From the NCBI RefSeq assembly GCF_000219535.2, contig NZ_CP007806.1, forward strand, positions 5,042,501 to 5,106,500: a stretch of 64,000 nucleotides of DNA, read 5' to 3'. Positions 27,335 to 36,432 of the stretch are shown here, piece by piece (position 1 is the stretch's first letter; every line of letters begins with the position of its first letter). A program made the translations under genes and the position numbers. Origin of the DNA: Brevibacillus laterosporus LMG 15441. Its GTDB lineage: Bacteria > Bacillota > Bacilli > Brevibacillales > Brevibacillaceae. The notes under the pieces are model-generated. The model worked only from the letters and a program-made list of their open reading frames with translations, ran no database searches and was not told the DNA's origin.

Positions 27335-28633
27335 TTATTGAGTCATCCCCATCATTTGTTTCATGTCCTCCTGCGCATGTCCGATCAGTTTAACATTAAA
27401 CAAATCCTGCAAAACGGTTAGCACGCCTGGCTGAATAAATTCAGGCAGCTTTGGACCAATTCGAATATCCTGGATTCCCAAGCTGAACAACCCGAGCAGG
27501 ATAGCCACTGCTTTTTGTTCAAACCAGGAAAGCACAATACTAACCGGCAAATCGTTGACCTCGCAGCCAAATGCGTCTGCCAAAGCGGCTGCAATCTTAA
27601 TTGTAGAGACAGAGTTATTGCACTGCCCTAAATCAATGTAGCGAGGAATATCGGTTCCTGGCACTGTTCCATAGTCCACATCATTAAAACGGAACTTTCC
27701 ACAGGACGTGGTAAGAATAACTGTTTCCTTTGGTAAAGAAGTCGCCAATTCCCGGTAGTACTCGCCGCCTTTCCCCGGTGCGTCACAACCTGCGATTACG
27801 AAGAAGCGTTTGATCTTGCCTGCTTTCACAGCATCAATAATCTCTGGTGCAATCCCTAATACCGTTTCATGATGGTATCCAGTAGTTAAAGTGTGATCTG
27901 ATTGGATATTTGCTTCTGGCAGGGAGAGTGCTTTTTCGATCAATGGAGCAAAATCGTCGTTTTCAATCTTAGTCACTCCCTCCAATCCAGCGACATCGTA
28001 GGAATAAAACCGGTCAGCGTAACTGCCTTTTATCGGCATAACGCAGTTTGTAGTCGCAAGAATCGCCCCTGGAAACTCTTCAAACAGCCGTCGTTGGTCG
28101 TACCATGCTTTGCCGATGTTTCCTTTTAAATGCGGGTATTTTTTCAAGGCAGGATATCCGTGAGCAGGTAGCATCTCGGAATGAGTGAAGATGTTTATGC
28201 CCTTTCCCTCTGTCTGTTTCAGCAATTCCTCTAGTGCAAATAGATTATGTCCAGTAACCACAATGCATTTGCCTTCGATTTTATTTTGCGATACGGTCAC
28301 AGGCTGCGGAATGCCGAAGTGCTCGGTATGTGCTTTGTCCAGTAGCTCCATCACCTTGATCGCGGCTTGACCTACCTTCATCGCCATTTTTAGATGATCA
28401 TCCAGATTAAAGTTAACGTTAGTCAAAGTAAAATATAGCGCTTCCTGAGTGATGCCATCCACTTCAGGGTCGATATAACCCAGTTGGCGGGCATGAGTTG
28501 CATACGCTGCAATCCCTTTTAACGCAAAAACGATCGTGTCTTGAATGCTAGCCAATTCCTCTGTTTTCCCACAGACACCGATCACCTTACACCCACCGCT
28601 CGGGGTTTGTTCGCATTGGTAACAGAACATCAC
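27335..28633 (-). CDS. hcp: Hybrid-cluster protein (hydroxylamine reductase), short class
   Basis: 432 residues. The N-terminus carries C4, C7, C15 and C21 in the C-X2-C-X7-C-X5-C spacing that binds a [4Fe-4S] cluster, and later motifs (TGHNLFALEELL; VIAGCDAPG; LTTSCGKFRFND; LGQCNNSVS) supply the hybrid cluster. At about 430 residues rather than 550 it belongs to the short class III. Hcp reduces NO or hydroxylamine and protects against nitrosative stress. A perfect TGTGA-N6-TCACA box precedes its promoter. Confidence 0.92.
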   Translation of the reverse strand: MMFCYQCEQTPSGGCKVIGVCGKTEELASIQDTIVFALKGIAAYATHARQLGYIDPEVDGITQEALYFTLTNVNFNLDDHLKMAMKVGQAAIKVMELLDKAHTEHFGIPQPVTVSQNKIEGKCIVVTGHNLFALEELLKQTEGKGINIFTHSEMLPAHGYPALKKYPHLKGNIGKAWYDQRRLFEEFPGAILATTNCVMPIKGSYADRFYSYDVAGLEGVTKIENDDFAPLIEKALSLPEANIQSDHTLTTGYHHETVLGIAPEIIDAVKAGKIKRFFVIAGCDAPGKGGEYYRELATSLPKETVILTTSCGKFRFNDVDYGTVPGTDIPRYIDLGQCNNSVSTIKIAAALADAFGCEVNDLPVSIVLSWFEQKAVAILLGLFSLGIQDIRIGPKLPEFIQPGVLTVLQDLFNVKLIGHAQEDMKQMMGMTQ

Positions 28634-28711
28634 GATCTCTCCTTTTCTCTTTTACTCTTTATGAGTTGATTATAAAAATCAGCCGTTCTATTCGATGTGA
28701 TGCGGCTCACA
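28634..28711 (-). promoter_or_regulatory. hcp promoter with perfect Fnr/Crp-type box
   Basis: TGTGATGCGGCTCACA (28696-28711) is TGTGA-N6-TCACA. TATAAT (-10, minus strand) is at 28669-28674, so the box centre is about 41.5 bases before the predicted start. AGGAGAG precedes the ATG. Confidence 0.7.
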
Positions 28712-28785
28712 TAAAGGGTGGAGAATCGGTGACAAGCGGGTGGAAAAAATTTATAAAGCTATCCGTAGCCTCTCACTGCGAGTAT

Positions 28786-28831
28786 GAAAAAAGAACCTTC
28801 GATCCAAAGATAGATCAAAGGTTCTTTTTTT
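28786..28831 (-). terminator. Terminator of mqo
   Basis: AAAGAACCTTCGATC pairs with GATCAAAGGTTCTTT (one mismatch), with T runs on both sides. The 28712-28989 spacer holds nothing else that I can support. Confidence 0.8.
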
Positions 28832-28989
28832 CCTTGCAAATAATACCTATTATTTACGTAGCTTTTTATTTTCTCCCTGTTTTTCCAATAATCGCAGTTC
28901 AGTCTCTTCATCATAGAAGCAATTATCCATTAATGAAAAATGTTGCTTACCCTTTTTCATTACATATCTTTGTTTCTACATCCAAAGAA

Positions 28990-30492
28990 TTAGCTAAAGG
29001 CTGGTTCTTTTTCACTTAGACCAAGCGTCTGCGCTGTTGAAGCAAGAATCTCTTGGAAAAACTCTGGGTTTTCCACTAGTGACACACCATAAGAAGGAAT
29101 CATTTCTTTAATTTTCGATTCCCACTCGTTCATATGTTGCGGGAAGCATTTTTCTAATACCTCCAGCATTACGTGAACGCAAGTAGAAGCACCCGGAGAA
29201 GCGCCTAGCAATGCAGCTATCGAGCCGTCAGCGGCACTAACCACTTCCGTACCAAATTGAAGTGTTCCTTTACCGCCAGCCTCAGTATCTTTGATAACTT
29301 GCACACGTTGGCCCGCTACCACGATATACCAATCCTCGCTTTTAGCGCTCGGGATAAACTCGCGCAAGTCTTCCATGCGCTTTTCATTCGATAACATAAC
29401 CTGCTGGATCAGGTATTTTGTCAATGACATCTCTTTTACGCCCGCTGCCAACATAGTGAGGACATTATTCGGTTTTACAGAGCCTATCAAATCAAAATTG
29501 GAACCCGTTTTTAGGAATTTTGGTGAGAAGCCGGCAAACGGTCCAAACAGCAATGTTTTTTTGTTGTCGATATATCTTGTATCAAGATGAGGAACGGACA
29601 TTGGAGGAGCCCCAACTTTAGCTTTACCGTATACTTTAGCGTGGTGCTTCTCTACAACTTCCGGATTGTTACATGCCATAAATAATCCGCTTACCGGGAA
29701 TCCTCCAATATGTTTTGACTCAGGAATACCGGTTTTTTGGAGTAAAGGCAGACTTCCGCCGCCACCGCCGATAAAGACGAATTTTGCTGTATGGTGTTGG
29801 ATTTTACCGCTATTGATATCATGCACTTTGACTTCCCACAAGCCGTCGCTATTACGCTTAATATCCTTAACGGTGTGCTTGTAGTTAATCTCGACATTTT
29901 TACTCTGTAAGTGGTCAAACAGCATACGTGTTAAAGCACCAAAGTTGACATCTGTTCCAGAGTCGATTTTGGTTGCCGCTATTGGTTCATTTGACGTACG
30001 CCCCTCTATGATAAGCGGAATCCATTCCTTCAGTTTTTCAGGATCATCGGAAAATTCCATCCCTTGGAACAACGGATTTTGTGAAAGCGCTTCAAAACGT
30101 TTTTTCAAAAATGTTACATTTGTTTCCCCTTGAACCAAACTCATATGAGGTATTGGCATGATAAAGTCCTGTGGATTACGAATCAGATTGCTTTCTACAA
30201 GGTAGGACCAAAATTGTCTGGAAAGCTGGAACTGTTCATTAATTTTTATCGCTTTTTTAATATCTATAGATCCGTCAGATTTTTCGGATGTATAGTTAAG
30301 CTCGCACAGTGCGGAATGACCTGTACCCGCATTATTCCATTCGTTAGAGCTTTCTTCCCCTGCTTTTGCAAGTTTTTCAAACACTTTGATTTCCCATTCG
30401 GGCGCTAACTCCTTGAGCAATGATCCCAAAGTCGCGCTCATGATTCCAGCACCAATTAAAATAACGTCTGTTTTTTGCTGCATGTTGCTCAT
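28990..30492 (-). CDS. mqo: Malate:quinone oxidoreductase
   Basis: Start ATG at 30492, 8 bases after GGAGAG; the longer frame to 30594 has no such support. The 500-residue protein has an N-terminal FAD-binding Rossmann motif ([18 protein letters not shown]) and Mqo signatures [19 protein letters not shown] and [18 protein letters not shown]. It oxidises malate to oxaloacetate at the membrane and reduces quinone, an alternative to NAD-dependent malate dehydrogenase. It is monocistronic. Confidence 0.95.
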   Translation of the reverse strand: MSNMQQKTDVILIGAGIMSATLGSLLKELAPEWEIKVFEKLAKAGEESSNEWNNAGTGHSALCELNYTSEKSDGSIDIKKAIKINEQFQLSRQFWSYLVESNLIRNPQDFIMPIPHMSLVQGETNVTFLKKRFEALSQNPLFQGMEFSDDPEKLKEWIPLIIEGRTSNEPIAATKIDSGTDVNFGALTRMLFDHLQSKNVEINYKHTVKDIKRNSDGLWEVKVHDINSGKIQHHTAKFVFIGGGGGSLPLLQKTGIPESKHIGGFPVSGLFMACNNPEVVEKHHAKVYGKAKVGAPPMSVPHLDTRYIDNKKTLLFGPFAGFSPKFLKTGSNFDLIGSVKPNNVLTMLAAGVKEMSLTKYLIQQVMLSNEKRMEDLREFIPSAKSEDWYIVVAGQRVQVIKDTEAGGKGTLQFGTEVVSAADGSIAALLGASPGASTCVHVMLEVLEKCFPQHMNEWESKIKEMIPSYGVSLVENPEFFQEILASTAQTLGLSEKEPAFS

Positions 30493-30715
30493 TGTAATCT
30501 CTCCATCCCCTATATTGGCAAAAAAGAGTAGGCGCTTCGGCTTAGTTGTCACCAAAGCAAGGCGCCACCTAGGAATACACCTTTTCTGTCTCAATTATAA
30601 CCATACCATAGTCTATTATAATTATTTATAGACCAAAATATCTACTATTATGATAATTATAAACCATTTAAGGCTGGTAAAAAAGTAAGAAGTCCGTCAC
30701 AAGACTCAGGGAACA
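30493..30715. other. Upstream region of mqo
   Basis: AT-rich, with several TATAAT-like elements near 30595-30660. No gene seen. Confidence 0.35.
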
Positions 30716-30769
30716 CATAAAAAACCAAGGCCTTAACCCAGCTTCTTGCAAGGGGTAAGGCTTTGGTTT
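30716..30769 (-). terminator. Terminator-like hairpin upstream of mqo
   Basis: AACCAAAGCCTTACCC pairs with GGGTTAAGGCCTTGGTT (mismatches), followed by T6 on the minus strand. It probably ended the transcript of the broken gene at 31018-31318, or it attenuates read-through into mqo. Confidence 0.65.
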
Positions 30770-31017
30770 GCCGTTATTGGTGAACAGACATTTCCAATTT
30801 TTGTTGTTAATTGCGGTATGGTTCTTCGCTGTTTTTTTTACTGGTAAACCTATTTTTCATCGATTCAAAAGGATACTTGTCTCAGCTTCTTTCTGTATTT
30901 CGACACCTGGACTTCTTTAATTACAGGCCGAATCAATACCTAGAAACGATTTACGCTCTGATAAGGTATGTACAAAGTCCAAACAAAAGACCCTTATGAT
31001 GGAGCAGGTATTCCCAG
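30770..31017. other. Non-coding stretch
   Basis: No gene with a ribosome site; the plus-strand frame 30811-30999 is not convincing. Confidence 0.35.
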
Positions 31018-31318
31018 CTACTGCATGTAATATCGATGTGCAAGTTCCGCAATGCGATCCTGGTCTTCCCAGAATCTCTTATCAAGCTTATCCAGCCGTT
31101 CTACCTTTTCCTCGGTTAGAAACGTTGGAATATCCCAGAGCTGAGTGAGGCGGTTGTCTTCTGATAAGTGCTCGATACAGGCATATCCGGACTGGACGGT
31201 TCCTAATAAGAAGATTCAAACCTAATTCATACTCTAAACTGGAGATGGCATTCCTGATTGCTGATTGTGTAAGGTTTAACACTTCTCCAGCCTTAGTAAG
31301 CCTTCCTAAGTCCACCAC
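31018..31318 (-). pseudogene. Broken gene: LysR-type HTH fused out of frame to an unrelated C-terminus
   Basis: From 31318 the minus strand reads a LysR-type helix-turn-helix (LTQSAIRNAISSLEYELGLNLL) missing its first residues. Near 31205 the coherent sequence moves to another frame (GYACIEHLSEDN, then LTQLWDIPTFLTEEKVERL), which ends at TAG 31018-31020. That tail is not LysR-like and I do not recognise it. The locus looks like a deletion product. Confidence 0.5.
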
Positions 31319-31390
31319 TTTTACAAAATGTAGAGTTTATTCAAATTCATAATTAACACCTGTTTTCATGAAAAATATTAATTGATTTAT

Positions 31391-31404
31391 AACAAATATT
31401 CGTT
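31391..31404. promoter_or_regulatory. Near-palindrome between the LysR remnant and the ABM gene
   Basis: AACAAATATTCGTT is symmetric except for one pair and sits where a LysR regulator would bind (TN11A-like). It may be an orphan operator. Confidence 0.3.
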
Positions 31405-31480
31405 TTATTAATTTTAATTTTATATGTATACTCGAATTAATCCAATATCTTTGTTACATTTCTTTTATTAGGAGGGGCTT

Positions 31481-31807
31481 ATGAGCGGAATTGCAAAAAC
31501 GCCTCAACCGCCTTATTATGCGGTGATTTTTACATCCGAAAGAACTGATGGGGATAAAGGTTATGCGGAAATGGCAGAGGAAATGGAGAAACTTGCATCT
31601 GTCCAACCTGGATTTTTAGGAGTAGAAAGTGCCAGAGATAGCTTAGGTATTACAATATCATATTGGGAATCTCTCGAAGCTATACAAAAATGGAAGCAGA
31701 ACGAACGACATTTGATTGCTCAAAGACGAGGTATGTCTGATTGGTATCTCAGATACAAAACGAGGGTCTGTAAAGTCGAACGGGATTATGGATTTGAAAA
31801 AAGCTAA
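31481..31807 (+). CDS. Antibiotic-biosynthesis-monooxygenase (ABM) fold protein
   Basis: 108 residues with the dimeric alpha/beta ABM pattern: YYAVIFTSER, the helix YAEMAEEMEKLASVQPGFLGVESARD, and ISYWESLEAIQKWKQN. Such small proteins include haem-degrading and quinol monooxygenases as well as stress proteins. AGGAGGGG precedes the ATG by about 5 bases. It was probably controlled by the divergent LysR-type gene, now broken. Substrate unknown. Confidence 0.85.
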   Translation: MSGIAKTPQPPYYAVIFTSERTDGDKGYAEMAEEMEKLASVQPGFLGVESARDSLGITISYWESLEAIQKWKQNERHLIAQRRGMSDWYLRYKTRVCKVERDYGFEKS

Positions 31808-31847
31808 AATTCATTTGGTCAATTCAACTAACGGGTACGTTCGTTCA

Positions 31848-31897
31848 ACAAAAAAAGCGGCGAACAAAGGCTTTATTTTATAGTCTTTGCTCGCCGG
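31848..31897 (-). terminator. Terminator of the rlmH operon
   Basis: GGCGAGCAAAG pairs with CTTTGTTCGCC, followed by T7 on the minus strand. Confidence 0.75.
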
Positions 31898-31972
31898 ACA
31901 ATTATCACTATCGCCTTAATCTGCTGATATAGCTACTATCAAGTGCAATTACTTTCCTAATCGTGTGTACCA

Positions 31973-32452
31973 TCACTTATGATAAGGCTCCCCCCGACTA
32001 ATCCGAAACGCCCGATAAATCTGCTCCACCAGCACCAATCGCATCAATTGATGGGGCAATGTCATCTTAGAAAACGACAGCTTCGCATCCGCTCGCTTCA
32101 ACACCTCATCTGCCAGCCCCAGCGATCCGCCAATTACAAACGCCACCTGACTACGTCCGTGCAGCGCTAGCTTGTCCATTTCGCTAGATAGCTTCTCAGA
32201 CGACCACATCTGCCCCTCGATAGCCAACGCGATCACGTAATGGTCCTGCTTGATATGTGCTAATATCCGCTCGCCTTCCTTGCGCTTGACCTGCTCCATT
32301 TCCGTAGCACTTAGCTCTTCCGGGGCTTTCTCATCGTTTACCTCGACGACATTTAGCTTGCAATAGGCCGACAAGCGCTTGACATACTCGGCGATGCCTT
32401 CCTTTAAGTACTTCTCCTTTAGCTTCCCGACCGTAATAATTGTAATCTGCAC
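31973..32452 (-). CDS. rlmH: 23S rRNA pseudouridine-1915 N3-methyltransferase
   Basis: 159 residues, normal length. SPOUT-type knot motifs are visible: [14 protein letters not shown] for S-adenosylmethionine binding and the C-terminal [21 protein letters not shown]. It methylates N3 of pseudouridine 1915 in helix 69 of the 50S subunit. It follows the CxxH/CxxC gene by 5 bases, a common Bacillales pair downstream of the wal region. Confidence 0.97.
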   Translation of the reverse strand: MQITIITVGKLKEKYLKEGIAEYVKRLSAYCKLNVVEVNDEKAPEELSATEMEQVKRKEGERILAHIKQDHYVIALAIEGQMWSSEKLSSEMDKLALHGRSQVAFVIGGSLGLADEVLKRADAKLSFSKMTLPHQLMRLVLVEQIYRAFRISRGEPYHK

Positions 32453-32457
32453 TTCTC

Positions 32458-32691
32458 CTACATTCCCTTCACATGCAATAGCACGATTTTGCCTGGTTGT
32501 TTACATTCCATGCAGGTGGCTGGGATTTCTCCTAATTCTACTTCATCTATGGAAAACGTATCTGGTGCCACATCGTGATAATTCACATAATCGTCCAGCT
32601 CCGTTTCAATATGCTCCATACAGCTCACACGGATTGGATGCTCCTCATGAAGTGGTGTTTCTTTTCCTTGAATCACGATTGTTTTAGCCAT
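32458..32691 (-). CDS. CxxH/CxxC zinc-binding-type small protein
   Basis: 77 residues with CMEH near residue 24 and CMEC near 60, the two metal-ligand knuckles of the CxxH/CxxC protein family found beside rlmH in Bacilli. A single metal ion is likely, but the function is unknown. It begins [12 protein letters not shown] and is encoded 5 bases before rlmH. Confidence 0.85.
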   Translation of the reverse strand: MAKTIVIQGKETPLHEEHPIRVSCMEHIETELDDYVNYHDVAPDTFSIDEVELGEIPATCMECKQPGKIVLLHVKGM

Positions 32692-32954
32692 GATGTAATA
32701 TACCCCCGCTTTATAGTAAGTCGTCTCTCATATTCGACTAAGAAATCGACTTTAGATTCATACTCAAATTGCTTGATTTTCTCACTCTCCTAGTCTACCC
32801 CAGATGAGTAATGAATCAAAGGTGAACGGCATAAAAAAGACAGCTCTTTCATAAGCCATCTCAAAAACAAGATAAAATTTGACTCTTTTTTATCTATTAT
32901 TTTCAATTAAAAAAACGGCTAGCCAAACACCTATTTACTGCCTTACTGACAGCT
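32692..32954. other. Intergenic region
   Basis: Contains the rlmH operon leader. No gene; short A-rich tracts only. Confidence 0.35.
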
Positions 32955-33012
32955 AGACAAAAAAAGAGCCGGTTTTCCCCATGTTAAGGATATAACCAGC
33001 TTTCTGTCTAGC
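32955..33012 (-). terminator. Terminator of the DUF4288 gene
   Basis: AGCTGGTT pairs with AACCGGCT before T7 on the minus strand; an outer AGCTAGACA/TGTCTAGCT stem encloses it. Confidence 0.7.
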
Positions 33013-33052
33013 TCAAAATCTTCATCGTCTTTTATATCTATGATCATTCTAA

Positions 33053-33472
33053 TTATTGTTCTTCCTCTTCATCTAAAGCCTCGGGATAGTATCTTTTAAT
33101 AATGTCATTGGTAGTTTCTGTGCTTGTTGCGTGTATAAATCTTGAGTAAACCTCTACCCCGGTTGTTATCTCTGAATTGTTAAGCTCAAATGCATGGAGT
33201 GTACATACAAATTGATCCTTAACTTGTTCACCGTAGTAATTTAGATATTCATGTTCAGCCCTTTTTGCATATTCTTCTGCCAATTTGCAAGCCTGTTCGG
33301 TATCTGTAGCTTTCACTATTATGATGCTTTCCTCCAAAATTTTATTGTCCTTGCTTACATAATAGTCGGCATTTATTTTATCGGGAAGTGGAGCGCCTGA
33401 ATGGATAGATTCAAATAAAATCTTTACTGAATACCATTTCATTCTACATTCATTCGATAAAGCATTTTCCAT
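33053..33472 (-). CDS. DUF4288-family protein
   Basis: Start ATG at 33472, 6 bases after AGGGGAG. The 139-residue product carries the DUF4288 pattern WYSVKILFESIHSGAPLPDKIN, then ESIIIVKATDTEQACKLAEEYAK. DUF4288 proteins are small, cytosolic and often linked to immunity-like or toxin-type contexts, but the function is not known. An acidic tail (DEEEEQ) ends it. No partner gene is adjacent. Confidence 0.8.
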   Translation of the reverse strand: MENALSNECRMKWYSVKILFESIHSGAPLPDKINADYYVSKDNKILEESIIIVKATDTEQACKLAEEYAKRAEHEYLNYYGEQVKDQFVCTLHAFELNNSEITTGVEVYSRFIHATSTETTNDIIKRYYPEALDEEEEQ

Positions 33473-33675
33473 ACAAATCTCCCCTCTCATCAACTACAAC
33501 TTTTAGATATGTTAATGAAAAGCTACCCCTAAAGTGGGTTTAAGTAAGCCTATTATTACTTAATAGATGTACCCGTTTCTTGGTTTGGAATCAGATCATC
33601 ATTTCATTTTTCTTGCGTTAATGTTAGAATATTAATGTAATTATCTCACTTTTAAAGGTAAGGAGGAAATACCCG

Positions 33676-33839
33676 ATGAAAAAGAGATCGATTAAATTTT
33701 TATCTTTTGGTATTGGGTATTCTACCGCTGTTTTTTTCTAGAATTGATTAATGACGGGATAAGTCTGTCTAAAATCAAGAAAGATGAAAAAACAGTGAAA
33801 ATATATGACATATCCATAAGTTATATGTTTTCTATTTAA
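33676..33839 (+). pseudogene. 54-residue membrane peptide gene interrupted at a T7 run
   Basis: AGGAGG and ATG at 33676 open a frame with a hydrophobic segment (FLSFGIGYSTAVFF) that stops at 33741. Adding one T to the T7 run (33731-33737) joins it to FLELINDGISLSKIKKDE and on to TAA 33839, giving a coherent single-pass peptide. Either a real frameshift, slippage or a sequence error. Function unknown. Confidence 0.4.
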
Positions 33840-33854
33840 AAGGAGACTTTTACA

Positions 33855-34250
33855 ATGAATAATCATGTGATCAAAAGATATAATCCAGAAAATATAGCGA
33901 GTCCTGTCGGGAACTATAGTCATGTAACAAAAATAAGCAGAAATGCTGAAATGTATGTATTTTCTGGGCAAATTGGTATAGATCAGAACAATAATATACC
34001 CACAGATTTTAATCAACAAGTGACAAACACAATGAATAATATCGTTGAAATCCTTTCTTCTCAAAAATTGACTCCCGATCACGTCATTAAGGTTAATATT
34101 TGGGCCACAGAAGAAATTGATTGGGAGCATTTCGATGAGATTTGGAATCAAGTATTCGGTACCACGCCTCCTTCAATGACGATTGCATACATTAAAGGAT
34201 TAGGGTTACCGGAATTAAAAATTGAATTAGATGTTTGGGCAGCAGGTTGA
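33855..34250 (+). CDS. RidA-family protein (YjgF/YER057c/UK114)
   Basis: 131 residues with the RidA trimer pattern: YVFSGQIGIDQNNNI, TNTMNNIVEIL, and VKVNIWATEEI (here IKVNIWATE), ending with ELKIELDVWAAG. The active-site Arg of true RidA (in the IEI-A motif region) is not clearly present, so enamine/imine deaminase activity is uncertain. AAGGAGA precedes the ATG by about 8 bases. Confidence 0.88.
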   Translation: MNNHVIKRYNPENIASPVGNYSHVTKISRNAEMYVFSGQIGIDQNNNIPTDFNQQVTNTMNNIVEILSSQKLTPDHVIKVNIWATEEIDWEHFDEIWNQVFGTTPPSMTIAYIKGLGLPELKIELDVWAAG

Positions 34251-34320
34251 TTTTAGTAACTCTAAAACAGGCTGTCTCCAAAACCATTAAGGTAAGATCA
34301 TGATATAAAAAGATAAAAAT

Positions 34321-34371
34321 GACCATCCTTATTCAGTGTAAAATCTGAAAATGAAGGATGGTCTTTGCTTT
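34321..34371 (+). terminator. Terminator of the RidA-family gene
   Basis: GACCATCCTT (34321-34330) pairs with AAGGATGGTC (34354-34363), followed by TTTGCTTTG. Confidence 0.75.
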
Positions 34372-34517
34372 GTACTTTATCCATCACCGATGCTTGTATT
34401 GGAATGAGCGAGAAATTACCCGATATGGCTTTTCACATGCCTATCATTTGTGCTGGCAAGGAAAATGAATAGGTTTTCTCATTCTCAGCTTTTCCTTTTC
34501 ACTAGCTTGATGACGAA

Positions 34518-34556
34518 GGAGACCGCCAGCAACACTTGATTTGCTGGAGGTCCCCC
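34518..34556 (-). terminator. Hairpin downstream of the HtrA gene
   Basis: GGAGACCGCCAGCAA and TTGCTGGAGGTCCCC form a stem with two mismatches. The T tail on the minus strand is poor, so it may be a terminator or an mRNA 3' cap. Confidence 0.45.
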
Positions 34557-34571
34557 TCATTACTCTATTAT

Positions 34572-35846
34572 TTACGGAAATTGCGGTTGTAGCTGTTCCT
34601 GATTCTGCTGTGGTTTTTCCCCGAGTGTTACTTTAACCTCTTTCTTAAATCCATCTCGATACAGAGTGATCGATACGGTTTCACCTGCTTTTTTATTCAG
34701 GGTGAAGTATTTCAATAGCTGTGCACTGCTATTAATTGGAGTATCGTCTAGTTGGGTAATGACATCGTATTGTTTCAAGCCACCCTTAGATGCTGGAGAG
34801 AAGCTTCCTACGTCCATAGCAACTACACCTGTTTTCACTTCGTTTGGTAGATTCAATACTTCCTTCCACGCATATTTTGGTACGTCTGTTAGGTCGCGCG
34901 GTGTTACGCCAAGGTAGGCACGTTTTAGATAGCCATCCTGCATAAGACGTGGAATGATGTTTTTCACATCGTTAATAGGGATCGCAAATCCAAGACCTTC
35001 TACGCCCTCACGAGAGATTTTCAAGGTATTAATTCCGATTACCTGGCCATAGATGTTGACCAGAGCCCCGCCGCTGTTTCCTGGATTAATGGCTGCGTCT
35101 GTTTGGATAACGTCCAGCTCCCAGTCTACAACGCCGTCATCATTTACGTCTGTCGGCATGGAGCGGCTTTTCGAACTGATAATTCCTTGTGTAACGGTAC
35201 GAGAGAAGTCTAAACCTAACGGGTTACCGATCGCAATGGTTGGTTCCCCTACTTTTAACGTGCTAGAATCACCTAGCTCGGCAACTTTTGTTACCTTCGA
35301 TCCATCTATTTCTAACACGGCCAAATCGTTGTATGCGTCAGCTCCAAGGACTTTAGCGGTCACTTTGTCTCCGCTTGCTAGACTGACTTCAATGCTTTGC
35401 GCACCTTGTACAACGTGATTGTTCGTGATGATATGCGCTTTTCCATCTTTCTTTTCGAAAATGACACCAGAGCCTACACCGGCCGCGACGTTACCTGTTT
35501 GTCTGGTCCAGAGGTTAGCTACCCGTTTGATGTTGGTAATTCCGACCACTGCATCCTCTGTTTTTTCCACTGCGCTGGTGATCGCTGTTTCCACGTTCAC
35601 ACTTACAGGCTGGTTGGTTTTCGTTGAGATCGTCGATGCTGTCACTGCTGCTTGATTAGCATCTGCTCCATTTTTTAAAGGTAGATTCAGATAACCTGTT
35701 TTGGAGATGGCTGGCGTAAGCATAAGTACGACCAAACCTCCAATGACGGCTGATGTGACAGAGGTCACGATATATTTGCCCATGCCGGAACGGCTGGCTT
35801 TTTTCTTTGGCTCCGTTTCATAAAAATCATTATCGTAATAACCCAT
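34572..35846 (-). CDS. HtrA/DegP-like membrane serine protease (YyxA type)
   Basis: Start ATG at 35846 (AGGAG about 6 bases upstream); the longer frame to 35939 lacks a site. 424 residues: one N-terminal membrane helix (about 24-44), a trypsin-like domain with H144 (ITNNHVV), D174 (YNDLAVL) and S258 (GNSGG), then one PDZ domain. In Bacillus the homologous gene yyxA/htrC ends the wal operon. It degrades misfolded envelope proteins. It follows walJ on the same strand after the plus-strand gene at 36095. Confidence 0.93.
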   Translation of the reverse strand: MGYYDNDFYETEPKKKASRSGMGKYIVTSVTSAVIGGLVVLMLTPAISKTGYLNLPLKNGADANQAAVTASTISTKTNQPVSVNVETAITSAVEKTEDAVVGITNIKRVANLWTRQTGNVAAGVGSGVIFEKKDGKAHIITNNHVVQGAQSIEVSLASGDKVTAKVLGADAYNDLAVLEIDGSKVTKVAELGDSSTLKVGEPTIAIGNPLGLDFSRTVTQGIISSKSRSMPTDVNDDGVVDWELDVIQTDAAINPGNSGGALVNIYGQVIGINTLKISREGVEGLGFAIPINDVKNIIPRLMQDGYLKRAYLGVTPRDLTDVPKYAWKEVLNLPNEVKTGVVAMDVGSFSPASKGGLKQYDVITQLDDTPINSSAQLLKYFTLNKKAGETVSITLYRDGFKKEVKVTLGEKPQQNQEQLQPQFP

Positions 35847-36094
35847 AACAATTACTCCTTTCGTTCTAGCAGGAATAAAAGATATTTTTGTAATTAAGAG
35901 CTTACATATTCTTGCTGTAGTAACAGTATACGCAGGCATTGAGGCAAATTAACGTTAGAAATATGGAAAGGTTGTGGAATGAATCTCGTCCATTCGCATA
36001 AGATGAGGAGGAAGCGTCAAGAATGGGGTTATGCATACATGTTCAAGGCTTTCCTACCCGCACTAAACTGATAAAAAGAAAGGACGTGCTTCAC

Positions 36095-36409
36095 ATGAAA
36101 CAGCCCTTTTCTCCCTTAGACCAGCTAGACATTTTGGCCAAGCTCAGCGATCTGCGAAATGTAGATTACCATAATACGTTAGTGCTTCATGCCATTATTG
36201 AGTTATTGACCGAAAAAGGACTTCTTAATCATGAAGAGGTAACTGCTAAAGTCCAGCAATTAGACAGTCACATGAATACACAGATCATGGAAAAATCCTG
36301 TCCAAAAGGATTGCAGACCATGCAAAAAAGCCACGACCATACAGCCGTTAATTTTCAAGCCGCCCCAAAAGCTCCTAACGGAAGCTATGTGCCGACCAAG
36401 CCACAATAA
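36095..36409 (+). CDS. Small hypothetical protein between walJ and htrA
   Basis: Start ATG at 36095, 10 bases after AAAGGA. 104 residues, no signal peptide or membrane helix. The N-terminal half is helical (LDQLDILAKLSDLRNVDYHNTLV) and the C-terminal half is low-complexity and proline-rich. Its opposite orientation inside the wal region is notable. Family unknown. Confidence 0.65.
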   Translation: MKQPFSPLDQLDILAKLSDLRNVDYHNTLVLHAIIELLTEKGLLNHEEVTAKVQQLDSHMNTQIMEKSCPKGLQTMQKSHDHTAVNFQAAPKAPNGSYVPTKPQ

Positions 36410-36432
36410 ATCAAGGAAGGCTAGCAATGTTT

